A stretch of 64,000 bases of DNA from Erpetoichthys calabaricus. Lineage: Eukaryota; Chordata; Cladistia; Polypteriformes; Polypteridae. A program made the translations under genes and the position numbers. The notes under the pieces are model-generated. The model was not told the DNA's origin and ran no database searches. It saw only the letters and a list, made by a program, of their open reading frames with translations. Shown here in pieces: positions 1-12,600 of the stretch. The stretch spans positions 63,556,199-63,620,198 of the forward strand of contig NC_041401.2 in assembly GCF_900747795.2 (NCBI RefSeq), read 5' to 3'. Positions within the stretch are counted from its first letter, which is position 1. Each line of letters opens with the position of its first letter.

Positions 1-564
1 TCAGAGATCTTCTGCATCTTCAAGATTATTCATCACATCTTTCCATTGACTGGTGAATAAAAAAGTCTGTCTTCAGTTACAAAGTAGCCACTGAGGACAA
101 TGCTAATATATAAACAGTATATATTCTATTGATCTGTAACTTTGCTATTTATTTTAATAAAATCTTAAGTATGCAATGGTTCTGTCTTTTGATTATGCCT
201 GATGAGTTATCTCAGTCTGAGTCTGATAACCAACTGTATTTTGTCATTTTGTAAGTCTTTTTGTGTTTTGAGTTTAACGTTTCTTCAGTATGAACTTTCA
301 AATCTGTTTTAATTTTGACAGCTTGGAATCGACTGCTCAGTCAAGACTGACACCTGATGGCTCTCTAATTTGGAATAAGGTAAATGTCACGATTCTCTCA
401 GTTAAAAAAGTTTTTTTTTTAAGCTCAGCTCTCAACGTTGTCTGGCTCTGCTTTGTTTAACCCAGATTTCTAGAGTTTTTTTTGGTTTTTGTTTTTTTCT
501 GTGCTGTGTATCAAATCTGTTGTCCCTCAGTTCATTGTTCTTGGTTTTGTCAGCTTTGCTGTCT
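1..564. other. Left edge, no recognised element
   Basis: AT-rich unique-looking sequence around the candidate exon at 322-379. AATAAA hexamers near 56 and 155 are not tied to any reading frame. Nothing else recognised. Confidence 0.4.
322..379 (+). other. Isolated candidate internal exon, gene unknown
   Basis: A pyrimidine-rich tract ending TTTTGACAG precedes 58 bases that stay open in one frame (one base, then 19 codons: LESTAQSRLTPDGSLIWNK) and stop at AAG|GTAAAT. It would need a phase-2 donor upstream and leave in phase 0. I do not recognise the peptide. WDR81 lies upstream of SERPINF2 in tetrapods, but nothing here identifies it. A chance splice pair is quite possible. Confidence 0.2.
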
Positions 565-815
565 ACAACAACGACAACAATTTATTTCTTGTGTGGCCTA
601 AAATCATACAAGGAATGTCTCTATGGGTTTTGACAGCCCCCCAACTTTGACTTCTCAAGAAGATGAGAATAAAACTCCCTATAAAGTAACATTATGGTGA
701 AAAAAAATGGAAGAATTCTAGAGAAGGGCAATTCAGGGAGAGAGACTCCTTTCCAGGTAGGTTGAGCATGCAATGGGTGTCAAAAATGGGGTAAATACAG
801 CACATAAAACAGAAC
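565..815 (+). repeat. Dispersed repeat, copy 1 of an unnamed family
   Basis: Shares a run of phrases in the same order with the copy at 1376-1640: a Y-rich TTTATTT start, TAGTCCAAAATCACACA-like text, CAATGGG, GACAGCCCCCCA, GAAAAACTCC, AAAAAATGGAAGAA, GGCAATTCA, CCTTTCCAGGTAGGTTG and GTCAAAA. Diverged from it by perhaps a quarter of positions. No coding capacity seen; family unknown. Confidence 0.6.
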
Positions 816-1375
816 ATAAGTGATCCTCACAGAGTGACTGTAGATGGCCTTGTACTGAGTTTGTCATCTCTTAATTTAGTGCTAGAACTGCAGTATGTCC
901 CTGTTGTGCTCTATACTCAGTAATGAATGTGTTGCCTTAATTCTCTGTGATATCGTTGAATTTTGTGCTGTTGCATTATTGAGTTGTATGTTTATAGTTC
1001 AATGATCTTTATCAAGTTTGTCATCTCCACTCTCTAACTGAATTTGTCATCCCATTGTTCTCTGCTTCATGTTAGGTTTACCATCTCACCTCTTGACTTT
1101 GGATTAAGTTCAGCCTCTTTCGGTTTGTGCTCTTTAAAGAGTTTGTCCCCGCTTAGGCCTTTGCTCTGTTTTTTTTTTTAATGTCTTGTGTATGTTTTCT
1201 TTGCTCTTGACTCTGTGGAATTTGATGAACCGTAAGTCTCTGTTGTGAACTGAGTCTGCTGTCCCGTCTCTCATCTCAGTATGGAGTTTGTCCCATGTTG
1301 TATCTCTACAGCATCATTTTAAGCTCTTAATCACCCGGATGTACTGTAGATCCCCTGTATCCATGGATTATACAT
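816..1375. other. No recognised feature
   Basis: T-rich sequence in which GAGTTTGTCATCTC-like phrases recur irregularly (about 855, 1015, 1045, 1135, 1290). This may be a very old, decayed tandem repeat. No reading frame of interest. Confidence 0.3.
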
Positions 1376-1640
1376 TCCAATACAATACAATACAGTTTAT
1401 TTTTGTATAGTCCAAAATCACACAGGAAGTGCCGCAATGGGCTTTAACAGGCCCTGCCTCTTGACAGCCCCCCAGCCTTGACTCTCTAAGAAGACAAGGA
1501 AAAACTCCAAAAAAAAAACCTAGTAGGGAAAAAATGGAAGAAACCTTGGGAAAGGCAATTCAAAGAGAGACCCCTTTCCAGGTAGGTTGGGCGTGCAGTG
1601 GGCGTCAAAATATGGGGGTCAATACAATACAAATTCCAAG
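1376..1640 (+). repeat. Dispersed repeat, copy 2 of the same unnamed family
   Basis: Less decayed copy, bracketed by AATACAATACAATAC at the left and CAATACAATACAAATTCC at the right; that short repeat could be a target duplication or part of the element. Contains the same ordered phrases as 565-815. Confidence 0.6.
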
Positions 1641-2724
1641 GCCTACTGCGGATGCGTGAAACTGCAAGGGTAGTAAACCCTGTATCTTCCATTTACATTC
1701 ATACCAATGATAACGTTTAATTGATAAATTACACACAATAAGGCTTTACCAGCATTAAATTATAATAAAGTACATTGTACATTATTATACAGTACACTCT
1801 TTTCTCAAATGAACAGGATTCTGATGTTTTAGCTTAACCCTCAGGGGATGATGGAATAATGAAGAATATCTTGTACAAACACACAGTTTAAACACATTTT
1901 TACATTTATTTTGTTAAAAATAGCTTTGCCATTTTGGGTACTCACCAGTTTCTCCGTTCTTTGATTTCACTGATGGGAAACATTTCACAGCATCTCTTTG
2001 ACGTTTAAGAATTGTCAGCATCACTTACATGTACTTTATGGTCATTATTAAGCAAATTAAGGTTTATTTTTTTTTTACACAATACTGCAAAAACGCAGAA
2101 ATGAATGTGAACAGCGAGAATGCAAGAAACTAAAGGCTGGTTTATACTGTACTTGATGGGTCAGTGCAGCAAAAACGACATCAAACACGGAGGCACACAT
2201 CTGCACACTGCAAGTAATGCGGCAATCGTTTGCTTTTGGAATTTTCCAGGCCACAGTAAACTGCATTTAACTGAATCTGTGGATATGTGGCTTCTACTGT
2301 AATTATTTTGCACCGTTCTATACACTGTATTATGTTTCGCTTGTTTATTTGAATGTTATTTTTTTTGTACTTGAATTTATTCATTCACAGCAGTAGGAAG
2401 TAACAAGTTCATTGAAACTGTAGTTTCTTTTCCTTATTGAGTTCATCAGTCTACGGTTTCTTCAACATTTTATACTATTTTTAAACAAGAAAAGCAGTAT
2501 ACTAAATCCGTTCCAGTAAACACAGTAGAAATATTTAAAAGTGTTCTCTGCATAGAGTCGGATATCACTCCCCAGACAATATATTGTTCAGTAAAATATT
2601 TTATGCTACCTTCAGTTGACAGAAAGTTTGTAATTTTGGAATATTGTGTATTTACATGAACAGGTTATAAAATGTAATCTAAATTTCCTTTTATCTGGGT
2701 AAGGACATTCTCTTTATACAAATA
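1641..2724. other. Mostly unrecognised; possible old DNA-element end near 2133
   Basis: Around 2133-2230, AAGGCTGGTTTATACTGTAC and the following G/C phrases resemble the left end of the Harbinger-like element at 36121 (GGGCAGGTTTATACTTCACG). No matching second end was found. The rest is AT-rich and featureless. Confidence 0.25.
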
Positions 2725-3305
2725 CCATATATATTCATGTATAAGTCGGGTCTTGAAACCCGAAAAATCGATCATAAAATCAGACCCCAACTTATACGCC
2801 CGTTCAAAAATGTGCCACTTAAATTTTTAACATTTTTTATACATCTTCTTGCTTCCTCCCATCTCGCATCAGTTTCTCAGACACAGTGAATTTTGTTGCA
2901 GCAACGCAGTTACCCATTTCTTCTGCTACTTCAACAATGTTTAATTTAAAACCAGCTTCATATTTTCTTCTGATCGAACGCTTCATCTCAGATAAGGGAT
3001 GCACTTATAATAAAGGTGTATGAGGGTGTGAGATACAATAAACACAAAACAGTGCAAACATCGCTTCGGAATAGTTCAGATATTACTGTGTGGTCATGTA
3101 GGCACAATGCATTGAAAAATAAAGGGCAGTGTGCTCCGTGGTTACTCTGTCAGGTGGGCGTTCACATATCATAATCTCTTCGATCAATAGCGTGACCTTT
3201 CTGCATTCGACTTATACGAACGACATTATAACATACCAGAAATTATACGGTAAAATCAAGTCTCGACTTATCCGCAAGAGAACTTATCCGCGAGTATATA
3301 TATGG
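2725..3305. mobile_element. MITE with TA target sites and palindromic ends
   Basis: The ends CCATATATATTCATGTATAAG and, on the opposite strand, CCATATATATACTCGCGGATAAG form imperfect terminal inverted repeats of 581 bp, each flanked by TA (2723-2724 and 3306-3307). Further inward both ends have ACTTGATTTTACCG- or AGTCGGGTCTTGA-like mirror phrases. No transposase frame. The TA duplication points to the Tc1/mariner (IS630) group. Confidence 0.6.
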
Positions 3306-6109
3306 TAATACACTTTAAATTGAAATAGCACATTGTCATATCTTTACCAAAAAGATATGACCATTAATCATGCAGAAAATTTTAAAAAGTCCAAATAGTA
3401 TACACACTTAATCTCACAACAGCACATCAGTGCTTTATGTAAATGAAGTTGAAGGGTTACAACCGTGGCTCAGCTCCACACCCAATGTCAAGCTCTGGTT
3501 GCCTTCTGTATGTTAGTATCCCCTTTTAAATGGGCCACCAAAGATCACCGTTCATATACAGCTATAGATGATCACATTATAGCAAGTCTACTTACTCTGA
3601 CTCCAAAGTACCTGACAATTCCCTGCAAGTTCTGGTCTTATAAACAAGCACTTAGTTCTAGGCTTACAGAGATGGCTCTTAAGTATTCTGGTGAGATGTT
3701 GGGTAGCTTCCTGTAGGCTCATTGTCCCTGCTCTTGTGCAAGTGTAATTCTCCAAATGCGAGCATATATCCTGTGAATAACTGGATGCCATCCATCATGG
3801 CCTCCTACTTTGTGTTGCCATGGTTGGCATATGCTGCGTTCCATTTGAACTAGGAAGTTGGAATTTCCATCTTCCAAGTAGGCGGTTTCAACTGAAACAC
3901 CCCTGAAAGTCGGGAGAGCCTCACCAACCCCAGCCTCAAAATCCAAGATGGCTGTACATCTCATCAAGCTGTAGTATTAGGCTGTTTGTTACAAATTATT
4001 TTTATTTGTATCACATTACATCACTTGTGCACATGGTACTGCCCAGCTTATGTCTGTGGACATGTTGCTAAGGTGTTTGAATGCCCAAAACAAAATGTAA
4101 GGTGGTGTTATCAACTTGTTCAGTAGTTGACCATTTTCTGTAAGAGCAAGTACAAAAGGTTTTCCTGGAGGTGTCTGTGTTGGTTTTCCGATTTTTTTTA
4201 CTGGAATGCAGTCAACTATGATGGCATTCCCAGCTCCAACATCCATAGACTTCAGCACCCTGTAGTCCTGACAGGGAGGTTTATAAATGAAATAGTGCCT
4301 AGATAGACAGAGTTTTTAGTGGTTGACTATATAAGGAATTGTTAAGGATTTATAATACCAGGGCTGACAAACCACTATGTGTCCCTCGTTTTTTTATTTA
4401 TTTATTTATTTTTTTTTTAAGCAAAATTGAGCTGGACACATGAATCATAATATGGACTGTGCTATCTGCAAAAGAGTTCTTGTGAAAGACCACAGGCTGG
4501 TGTACTTCAAGCACGTTCACTGGTTGCTCAAGACTCCAGCAGCAGGGCAGCCTTGTTTGAGTACAAAGTTTGGCCTTTTTTGAATTATTCATCCACAAAA
4601 AGCAAATACTGCAAAGTTTAGACTGAGTGGTTTGCAGTTTTCATTTAGCATACTGTGGTTTTTGAATATTTTCCCTTCTCAGTTGAAAATAAGAAGGAGC
4701 AAAGCAGCCAATGTGGATTTTAAAGGTGGTTTTAGTTGTCATTACTTCTTACTGGTTTTATTTATGTGGTGCTCTCTCCAGGTTCTCTGATTTTTTTTCC
4801 TAAACTGGCCTAGTAGCATTTCCTCTTCCTGTCTTGTGCCTGATGTTGCTGGGATAACTCAGATCTTCCATGACCCTTTAATTGAAAAAACAGGTTCAGT
4901 AAATGGTTTGCTTATTTTTCTTGATTTGGCTGATGGATCCATGGCTTCCTTTACCAGCTATGTCTTGGATGTGTGCAGGATTGCTGGGAATAGTTTTCCT
5001 TGGAATGGGATGCGTTCTTCATTTATAAGGCTTGTAGTTAATGTGAAACAGACAGTGAATAATTAGTGCAAGAGAAAACCACGGCTAGCAAAGTCTTCTA
5101 ATGTGAAACATCTATATTCGTTCTGAGCCTTTGTCGTAACACGACAGTGAAGTTATAAAACAGAGCAGAGTCAAGGGGATCATGGGAATTGATCTGACAA
5201 CTGGCACGTAGCCTATAGGATTCTGTTATTATCTGCAGTTAATATGAAACCTTTAATTAGACTTCTTTTTTGGTAAAATGCCATTATGTAAATGCAACTT
5301 TTGTGTATTTTCTTTTAAAGGACAAACTGGAACAGCTTATTGTTTAGACTGCACAGAACTTACTCAAATATTTGTGGCTTTGGAAAAGTTAAGCCTTCAA
5401 AGTGAAAAACTTTTTCTGCAAACCAAGAATGGTTTGATTTTATACAAATGGAACATTTAAAATTGAATTTCTTACTGGTGTGTGTGTGTGTGTTTTTTTT
5501 TTTTTTTGGACCTGGTAGGCATGGCATGGCATGGCACAGTAATTATTGGTTCTGGCTGTGTGTCTCATCCCTGTCGATTTGTGTAATTTTGTGTTCTCCC
5601 TGTGTATGGGTGAGGTTTTCTTCAGATACTACAGTGTTCCTCTCCAATGCCAATGCCAAATACAATGTTAGGTTAACTAGTGACACTGCATTAGCCCTCT
5701 GTGGGTAAGTGTGCCCTGCAGTGGACTGCCGCCTCATCCACGTTTGACGCCTGTCTTATGCTTTTTGATAAATGATTATGCTCTGTTCATGAACGGGATT
5801 AGGTCTGCACTGTAATGGATAAAATTACTTGAGAGCATATAAACAATATATGATAAAAACATAATTAGTAAATATAGTTTTCATTAATAACCACTAACAT
5901 TTCATTACTTATTCTTTATGGTTTACTTTGTGGATTTTGAGTATGGCGTGATTTTTTTTGTTGTGTGGTGGGTGGACCATGTGCTATCAGCGCATGCTCC
6001 CAACCTCCTCCTCCTCCTCCTGATTATGTCTGTAACAGCTAGGATAAGTTTCATCTCCTGATGACCCTGACCCTAACAGTATAACAATGGGTGGTGGGCA
6101 GGAATCTTT
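3306..6109. other. Largely single-copy sequence, no gene recognised
   Basis: Holds a short TG run followed by poly-T (about 5478-5508), a decayed repeat-like block at 3838-3960, and a minus-strand open frame of 80 codons at 4016-4258 reading NAIIVDCIPVKKIGKPTQ. I do not recognise it; it may be a transposon fragment. No splice-bounded exon could be supported. Confidence 0.3.
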
Positions 6110-6390
6110 TGTGATGCTTACTTTTGCTTTCAAGAGCTTAGAAGGCTTGGGTTTGAATCCTGGGTCTTTTCACTTCCTATGTTGAATTTGTACATTGTAC
6201 ATGTGGCAGTGGATTTTCTTGGTTACTCCAAAGACATTTAAGCCTTATGTGTGGTGGGTGAGTGGGTGTGCCCTGTGTCACCCTGGTGTCCCATCCAGGT
6301 TGTTGTTAGGATGAGATAAAGGTCCTTATGGCCACATATTGGACTAAATGCATTAAGAAAATCGGCGAACATTTGGGAAAATGGACCGAT
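6110..6390 (+). repeat. tRNA-derived SINE, old copy
   Basis: A box-B-like GGGTTTGAATCCTGGG (about 6151) is followed by the family body: TTGGTTACTCCAAAGACATTTAAGCC, then GCCCTGTGTCACCCTGGTGTCCCATCC. Diverged from the better copies at 19532 and 50436. Confidence 0.5.
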
Positions 6391-8427
6391 AGATGAACCT
6401 TACCAAGTTCCATTATTGTCCTGTAATTCTGCATACAAGAGTACTTTCAATAAGTACTTGTTAAAGGTTCTGTGCCCCGATTATGGTAAATGGATTGTTC
6501 TTTTTGCCTTGTCCTGAAACATGCTCAGATGAGTGCCGCCAGTGCTGCAGATTCCATTCTCAAGTCAAGAGGCGTTGTTGTCATTCCATCCATGCATAGA
6601 ATTGCAGCATACAGTGGCACAAAATAATATCTGGGACCGCGGTGCAACATACATTTCAACACAAGATAATTGCAAAACAAGTAACCAAGTATCCTATGCT
6701 ATAAATAGGTAAATTAATAGAAAGTAATACATTTAAGTAGATAGTAATAAAAAATGTAACAACAACTAATAAAAAATAACAGTAGTAGCAAATGTACTGC
6801 ATATAAATAAACTACTAGTTACAGATCTGATGGGAGGGGGACTGCTTCTTTTTCATATTTTCATATAGACTTTTTCATATTTTATACTAATAAACATCCC
6901 ACAGGGATCATTCAGCAGAAGTTTGTCAAGACATGCTAATGGGGCTCCGTTATACCAACAGCAATACGCCTGCAATATTGGACTGCCAAGTCTCAAGTTT
7001 TCTTTCTTTTTAATTTTCTTCATTTTTTAATCATTCTGGTGTGGGTTCAGACCATAATCTATGTGTGTGTGTGTGTGTGTCTGTCTGTCTGTCTGTCTAT
7101 CCATCTATCTTGCTTCTCCCCGGTGAAAAATAAAGATTAATAGATCCATCTATCCATCCATCCATTTTTCTGTGGTATTTGCATGGGTCTGTTTCCTACC
7201 TGAATCTCAGTGCTGCTGGGACAGGCCCTCGCTAAGACTTACACTCTGTATGTTTTTCTGACCATCTTCTGCAATTCTCCAAGAAGAGCACAAATGAGAG
7301 GAGACGCTGAAGCCCAGTTTGAACTAGAATAATGTAATGCAGAGGATGTACTGTGGACTACACTCCTGATTTGTGTGTGCAGGAAGTGAGTGGCGTGCTG
7401 CAGTGATGCCAGGCACCTTGACCATCAAAATGCCGCTCACAAGATTACCTGGAGTGCATTGGCATAAGGTTTCTTCAGGTACTCAGAACACAGATATATA
7501 TAGCACTGAAAGATTTCCATAGCTATGCTGCAGTTGTTGGAGAGTTAGAGACAAGCCAAGATTTGGAGAAACTTTGTTGGTCTCCCTGCTTAGTTATGAA
7601 TTGGATATAAGATGAGCAGGAGGTGCTGCTTGTTGATATGCAATAAATTATGTGAAGATCTTTATGATCTTCACTTTTGCTATCTTTCTATGTCACCAAC
7701 TCTCCATTCATCCAGCCATCCATTTTTTTATAAAACCACATATCTGGATCTGGGAAGTCTGTATTCCCTTTTGCTGTCTCCTTTGATGTCTCTCTCTTTC
7801 TGTTAAACCACCAGCTGTCACTGGTGACAGTAGTGCAAAATCCAGCACCTACATTCTGCAATGTCACATCACAGCACCTCACGATATAAGCTGCATTGAA
7901 GATCAGAGGTGCTAAAACAAATTGTCATCTGTTTGTGAAAGAGCACAAGCCATAACTCTGGTTTCCTCCTTCTAGAAAATGTTGGATTTCTTTTGTCTCT
8001 CAGTATATTTAGATTTTTTTTCATCAGCTCAGTCTATTGGGTAACTGTTTAAATGCACTAATTTCATAGGCTGTTTATTTTATAGCTTGGTGTTTTAATA
8101 AAATCTTAGATTATGAAGCTGAATCATTTCATATTAAGTTAATCTGGCCAAGAGTTAGATTGTTTTGTTTAGTTTGGTTACAAAAACACACACATTTTAT
8201 ACCTCTTTGTCTAGAGACAGTCTTTTATGTCCTCTTTGTCAGAATCTGTATGTAGCTGACTGAGTTATTCTACATAAGGCTCACATTGGTGTATTCCTAC
8301 AGGTCATTTGTATAGGATTTTGAATTTTTTGTGCTATATTTTTGCACTTTCTATTTTTTGGTAGTTTGTTTTCACTTTGGTCTGATTGATTTATATTTCC
8401 TTTTCTCTGATAAATTTTTATAATATA
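6391..8427. other. No gene recognised; microsatellite at 7064-7165
   Basis: Contains a TG run passing into TCTG, TCTA and CCAT tetranucleotides at 7064-7165, interrupted by GCTTCTCCCCGGTGAAAAATAAAG. The remainder is AT-rich and shows no element ends or exon-like frames. Confidence 0.4.
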
Positions 8428-9137
8428 TTAGCTGAAGTACCCAGCGTTGCCTGGGAGATATTTATAGAATGGGTTGAGGAAATAAAGCAAAAGTTTGTTT
8501 TTTAAGATTTGACCCTGTTGGTTTTTCTAGCTGTCCCATCAGTTATCCACACTGCCTCTCTATCAATGTCTCTACCCTCATGAGTCGAGAATTTGTTCTT
8601 TTGAGGTCTGATTGGCTTCCAGAATTGTGGTAACACCTTGCTGGGTAATAATAATGGTTGCTGACATGGTGGACAGTTATAATGCGTACATTAAGAAGAA
8701 AAGCCAAAAAAGCAGGAGTTAAATAACAGCCCTCTGGTTTTCCTTTGTGTTTTGCTGTGCTTTCACTCTCGAACAAGCTTCAGCCAACAACCCACCTGCA
8801 AAGGCTCATTTTACTGCCCTTTAGATTACAGTGGATGGAAGCAGCAGGTGGTGTTACTCAGGTAAGTATTGTTATGTAATGTGGTCTGGTCATTTTGTTT
8901 TCTAGTTTGGCGTCAGTCTGTTCAGATATTTCACTTATTGTTGACCAGCAGGTGGCATTGGTGTACAGACTGTAGCACACAGGGGAAAAAAAAAACACTG
9001 GGACCCCCAGGATCAAAATTTTGGGTTCCAAAGTAGTCTGTTTTGTCCATATGTTCGTAAAGAGCAACTATGCAAAATTTGGTTCAGATCGATCAAAAGG
9101 TGCAGGATTGTATAGGGAACATACAGATAGTCAGACA
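8428..9137 (-). mobile_element. Helitron-like non-autonomous element
   Basis: On the minus strand the sequence ends with a hairpin (CCCAG/CTGGG stem, 8440-8455), a short spacer and CTAA followed by host T (8431-8427), the classic Helitron 3' end. The interior contains TTTGGTTCAGATCGATCAAAAG-type text and ACAGATAGTCAGACA near the far end, as seen in fish Helitron relatives. The 5' boundary is uncertain. No Rep/helicase frame. Confidence 0.4.
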
Positions 9138-9144
9138 TTCTATA

Positions 9145-9625
9145 CACTCACTAGCCACTTTATTAGGTACACCTTGCTAGTACCGTGTTGGACCCTCTTT
9201 TGCCATTAGAACTGCCCTAATTCTTCGCTTGACAGATTCAGCAGGATTCTGGAAACATTCCTCAGGGAATTTGTTCCATACTGACATGATTGCATCACGT
9301 AGTTGCTGCAGATTTGTCGGCTGCACATCCATGATGTGAATCTCCCGTTCTACCACATCCCAGAGGTGCTCTATTGGATTGAGATGTGGTGACTGTGGAG
9401 GCCATTTGAGTGCAGTGAACTCATCGTCATGTTCAAGAGTATTATGACATGGTGTATTGTCCTGCTGGAAGCAGCCATCAGAAGAGGAGTATAATATGGT
9501 CATTAAGGGATAGACATGGTCAGCAACAATACTCAAGTAGGCTGGGCCATTTAAATGATGCTCAATTGGTAGTAAGGGGCCCAAAGTGTGCCAATAAAAT
9601 ATCCCCCACACCTCCACCAGCCTAA
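9145..9625 (-). mobile_element. Tc1-like transposon relic, 5'-truncated
   Basis: The right end starts after TA with CACTCACTAGCCACTTTATT, a well-known Tc1-type terminus of fish. A minus-strand frame (9177-9617) encodes the C-terminal half of a DDE transposase: FQQDNTPCH (second Asp), WPPQSPHLNPIEHLWD (catalytic Glu) and the end RRIRAVLMAKEGPTRY. The HTH domain and first Asp are missing, so the copy is dead. Confidence 0.8.
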
Positions 9626-12600
9626 ACCTTTAATATAAAGCAGGATTTTAAATAGGACTTTTTACAGACATTTCTGCCGCCCCTCCACCTTTCCTTTTTC
9701 TTTGCTCTCCAAATGCAGTGATTCAGATGTTCCTAATCATAATTATGCTTTATTGGAGTGTTCTTATGTAAGGCTTTCATGTTTCCACTGTCTAACACAA
9801 TGTAATTTACATGAACGTTCCTGGATTTTACACTCACTGGGTTTTGTTTGGGCTAGCTGTCCTGATGGGAGGATTTATTAGAATGTCCTGCCATCCCATA
9901 CACTGCAGGATTTGTTTGACGTGGTGTAAAGAAGAAAATAAGGAAAATGAAGTTGTAAAAAAAAAAAAACAACTTTGTTTTAAGTGAGTATCAGGGACAA
10001 GGGCCGCACCCATTTAGTCCAAATAAAACCTCTATGAAAGCGCCTGCTTCTTGCTGGCTGGAAGAGAGCATCTGCACACACCAGTGTAGACAAAGAGAGC
10101 ATATTAGGGTATGGCAGACCATGCCCCCAGCAGGGGTGCTAAAATAGTAAAATCACGAGTGGCATCACAGAGAGAGTGAGTGAGAAGCCACACTAATAGC
10201 TGACCTGCCACCCCAGCCAGTGAAAAGGGGACCACACTCTAGGTGAACCCAGTAAGCACAGGCAAGTGACCAGTACTTTTTCACTGAGCCACTAAAGGGT
10301 AACACATGGGACGTGACTGGGATGAATTGGACCTTACTGACCCTTTAAAGTATTCAGCTTGGAGCCCCATCTCTTTTAAAGGTGTACAATGCTAATGAAT
10401 GCGAGGGCACAACATCCTACTGGAGAGAGTGTTAGCTTGTTTCAGACAGAGCTACAAGTCAGAAAATCTAAGAGTTACCCTGAATGAGGAGATTTAAAGC
10501 CTTCCTTAAGCCACTGAGTAATTTGTCTAGAGATTGGATGTTAATTGGGGTATGCAAAGGGAGATAAGTGGTTTAGGTGACATTTTAAAGAGCTACCACA
10601 CCACACAGACAGGGTTTCAAAACCGTATCAGGATAGCTCAGCAGGGGAATTAGAACTGTTATTTTGGGGGTGTGGTAGGGGGGCATTTCCTTTTTAGGCT
10701 CCTTATATATTCTTTCCATGTGTTTCATAAATGCACAGTTGTTGAAATCTCTTGGGTGCACCTTGGCATCATTCAAGACATACAGAGAGACCACAGCAGG
10801 CTACACTCATTTACAGGAAGAATAGTACAATAAATGAAATTTGCATTCCACTTACTTTGTCTATGTAGTATGCCTACAAGTTTTCTTGTGCTGCTTTGAA
10901 CATTGCATTTTGGCTGCCTGTCATCGTCTGTTGATTTCAGTGAGTATTGTTTGTGTTTTTTTTATCCATTTTTTTAATGCTTCAGGTAATTCTAAAGGTC
11001 TAGAAAATACTATACTTTTATTGAACTTATTGGTTCAGTCAGTGTTGTGAATTTTAATCTCCAGCTAATATTTAACTTTATCGTCAATGTTTACTAAAAC
11101 AATGACAAATAAACCGCAATCAATGGAAGTTGTGCATTAACAGCCTGCGAGTTGAGTAGGCAGCTCAGTTCTGTAGGTTGGAAGTTCACCAATAACATCC
11201 AGTAGCGTTTGGCTCACAGCAAGTTGCAGGTACACAGAGTGGAGGCTTCGCTGTGCTAAAGGTATTCTTACTTTTTCATTTTTCTAAAATACTGAATATT
11301 TCTTGTGTGTGTAACATGCGCAGGTTGCATTGCAAGCACAGCTTGGTGGGTGAACAGATGTTGAAGACATGTACGTTGGGGTTCATCAAAATGTATATGC
11401 TGAAACTGTGAAACGGGATCAGGTTGGCAGCCCTGTCTTTGGTTTGTTCCTTGTCATTGTCATTAGAAAGGTTTGAGGCTTTTTCTTTCCTAGAGAACAG
11501 AAGGATCTGAACACCCCATTTCTTAGTTTACTCCGCAACCCATTCACTTCCTTCATCCACAAGATGGTGGTGATAATGCTTTCTGTATTCCTGATTTAAT
11601 TTCATTGAGCTTCTGAGTGGACCCCAGTAAATGGATTTTCCTGGGTTCACTTAAAGCCTCTGGAGTAATATCAGTGGCAAGAAGTTCTGGAAGAATTTAG
11701 TTTTTAGCTGACCAAGTGACATTAATGGATTAAATGGTCTTCCCATGTGAGATCTTTCCAAGGTCCATTTTGGATGTGGAGATCTACAAAATGTTTAAAT
11801 TTCTAACGTCCACAGAATTTGGCTCTGAATCTATCTGAAGTATTTTTCCTGGATACCTCAGCTGAGATCTGCTGTCTAAATGGCCCAAAAGCTCAAGGAG
11901 TCTCTATTATGAGTCCCACTGAATAACTGAAACATGAAACTTCACATCAGAATTCCTTTCTTTTGAATTCATTTGAAGTGATCTTCCTGAGTAGCTTACC
12001 TGTGATTTGTTTTACGTGCTTTCATTTGGTACAGAAGCCATATGGTTCCATTAATTTAGAAAACTACTTGAAGTCTTTCAGACTGAGTGACAAATATGTC
12101 AGTTATGGGAACTGAGGTCCAGGTTAGTTCTGTAGATGGGGATCTCATTCTCAAACTATTCACAATAGTAAGTGTGGTATCTGATTTGAATTTACTGAAA
12201 CGGCCTGATCCATTTTGTTTTTTTAATTGAACCCCATGAAGTCCCAGTGTCCTCAGCGCAGACCGATAATCATAGTGATCCTTTAAACTACCAAAGTCTT
12301 AGAGCTTCACTTTGACTTGGTTTCCGTGGGACTTCCTGATGTTTGACAATGAATCACCGATGAACTGCTGGATCTGTGCTGACAAGATATAATCCCATGA
12401 ATTACTTAAATAAGGGGAACCATTCTTTTAATCTGTCTGAGACAGTCATGCCAATTTCTGTACTAGCGGTCAATGACCAGTCCAAGATATACATCAATTC
12501 TGGCCAGCTAAAGACCCACAAATTCTCACTACTCACGTTGTGCTTTGGCTCTAGTAAAAGTGGTCTTTCAAAAGAACTCAAGGGTGAAACTTCTTCATAT

